Assembly (NCBI GenBank): GCA_029256035.1
Contig: JAQSYR010000126.1
Location: forward strand, 1 to 6,053
DNA length: 6,053 bases
Source: Anaerocolumna sp.
GTDB lineage: Bacteria > Bacillota > Clostridia > Lachnospirales > Lachnospiraceae
Reading direction: 5' to 3'
Shown piece by piece: positions 5,256 to 6,053 of the stretch (position 1 is the stretch's first letter; every line of letters begins with the position of its first letter). A program made the translations under genes and the position numbers. The notes beneath the pieces were generated by a model that was not told the DNA's origin, searched no databases, and worked only from the letters and a program-made list of their open reading frames with translations.

Positions 5256-6053
5256 ATTCATTTCAAATGTCAAAACTATACTGTTTGGATGAACATAATT
5301 ATAACTAATTAATTCAGGAGCTGTATTTTCTTTTAGGTACAGTGATACCTGATAAGGATTCATTTCCCGGTAACTATTGTTATAACCTTTTACTCCTGCT
5401 ACAGTTAGTGTGTAAGTTTTAGTTGTCTGTAAGGAACCTGGTTGCAGGGTGAGTTTAACTGTTCCGCCTGTAATTGTATTGGTTAATTCCGCTGATGTTA
5501 TTACAACTCCTGCAATGGTATAGTTTGATTTATTCTCGGCAGTAGTCTCATCTAGCATATGGTTAAACTGTACTGTAATAGCGTTGTTATCGTTAGTAGT
5601 TTGAGCAACAGAAACTGGAGCTGGAAGTGGTAACAAATTGTTAACAGAGAAGTTTACATATTTTTCAGTAAGCACATCAGCTGAAGTATCATTTGGAAGT
5701 ACATTGTAGCTATCCCAGTAACCAATATAAACTTTCTGATATCCGGTTAATTGTGCAGCTGCTGCACTAATTGTATAATTAACTTTTGTTAAATCACTTG
5801 AATTAATTACACCGGTAACGGATTCATTATTAACTACTATAAGCCCTGGTGTCTTAATTGGTTTGTCAAAGGTAGCAGTTAATTTGTTATATTCTATACG
5901 CTCTAAAGAGACTAATTTTGCTTGGGGTTTTAATGTGTTATCTGTCTTAAATACTACGGTAATCGGATCATTTACAATACTGTTACCAGCCAAATCCTTA
6001 ATATTATATAGCTTCACTGACATTTCTTTATTCAGATCTGCTGTAGACATATT
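5253..6053 (-). CDS. C-terminal part of a multi-domain Ig-like cell-surface protein (5' end outside the window)
   Basis: A fragment of 266 codons, open to the window edge; the first Met at 6050 is internal, because the domain it sits in is already under way. Numbering from that Met, residues 1-38 end a bacterial Ig-like (SbsA/Big-type) domain with YNIKDLAGNSIV and VVFKTD. A second domain follows at about 42-137 (LVSLERIEYNKLTATFDKPI at its start, NVL and FSV strands at its end). A third spans about 143-240 (AITVQFNHML, NYTIAGV, TYTLTVAGVKG). A fourth begins at TAPELISYNYV (243-253) and stops after its first paired strand, IVLTFEMN. Such domains are stalks of exported surface proteins such as S-layer proteins, adhesins or wall enzymes. 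The functional and anchoring modules must lie upstream or have been lost. Composition (Thr, Asn, Ser and Val rich, no Cys) fits an exported protein. The abrupt end in mid-domain beside a repeat element suggests 3' truncation. Confidence 0.8.
   Translation of the reverse strand, partial: NMSTADLNKEMSVKLYNIKDLAGNSIVNDPITVVFKTDNTLKPQAKLVSLERIEYNKLTATFDKPIKTPGLIVVNNESVTGVINSSDLTKVNYTISAAAAQLTGYQKVYIGYWDSYNVLPNDTSADVLTEKYVNFSVNNLLPLPAPVSVAQTTNDNNAITVQFNHMLDETTAENKSNYTIAGVVITSAELTNTITGGTVKLTLQPGSLQTTKTYTLTVAGVKGYNNSYREMNPYQVSLYLKENTAPELISYNYVHPNSIVLTFEMN

Noticed and set aside
4815..5312. Two short plus-strand open frames over the VanZ-like gene and its upstream gap (4815-5012 and 5127-5312)
   Set aside because: One is antisense to the VanZ-like gene. 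The other crosses its promoter, the repeat element and the terminator. Neither has a ribosome site.
6048..6050. Met at the top of the Ig-like frame as a real start
   Set aside because: The residues right after it belong to the end of an Ig-like domain, the frame stays open to the edge, and no upstream sequence is visible to judge a ribosome site.
1..6053. CRISPR array, tRNA/rRNA genes, complete insertion sequence or defence system
   Set aside because: No regularly spaced repeats, tRNA-like fold, transposase or nuclease gene was seen on either strand.

Overview
The window looks like the chromosome of a low-G+C Firmicute, most likely a clostridium of the Lachnospiraceae type. The evidence is the strong AT bias, the AGGAGG-type ribosome binding sites, rho-independent terminators with T-tracts, class I PurE with PurM/PurN, an M29-type aminopeptidase with a long N-terminal extension, and small VanZ-like and three-helix membrane proteins. 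The genus cannot be fixed from the sequence alone. Every gene I can support lies on the minus strand, so the biological order runs from high to low coordinates.

In that order: (1) 6053-5253 holds the 3' end of a large gene for a repetitive Ig-like cell-surface protein. Its last domain stops after one strand, next to a small repeat/terminator element (5213-5255). (2) 5207-4445 is a compact two-gene unit with its own good promoter: a VanZ-like protein starting at TTG and lacking the usual C-terminal part of the family, followed 15 nt later by a 108-residue three-helix membrane protein resembling DUF6142. (3) 4288-2213 encodes a 691-residue cytosolic metallo-aminopeptidase (M29-like catalytic half, about 250 extra N-terminal residues). 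(4) 2110-1592 is purE, with a repetitive leader upstream and a strong terminator downstream. (5) 1429-1 is a separate purine unit: promoter, TGTCCTA/TAGGACA inverted repeats, purM, and the first 109 codons of purN, which overlaps purM by 7 nt and runs out of the window.

PurE, PurM and PurN belong to de novo IMP synthesis: PurN formylates GAR, PurM closes the AIR ring, and PurE acts on the carboxylated AIR. They are not one simple operon here. purE is followed by a terminator and purM has its own candidate promoter, and purC and purF, which often lie between purE and purM in clostridia, are absent from this position.

I see no RNA genes, CRISPR array, complete transposon or obvious new multi-gene system. 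The points most worth a second look are the two truncated genes flanking the repeat element at 5202-5255, the repeated TAGGACA boxes in front of purM, the tandem repeats in front of purE, and the N-terminal extension and altered active-site surroundings of the aminopeptidase.
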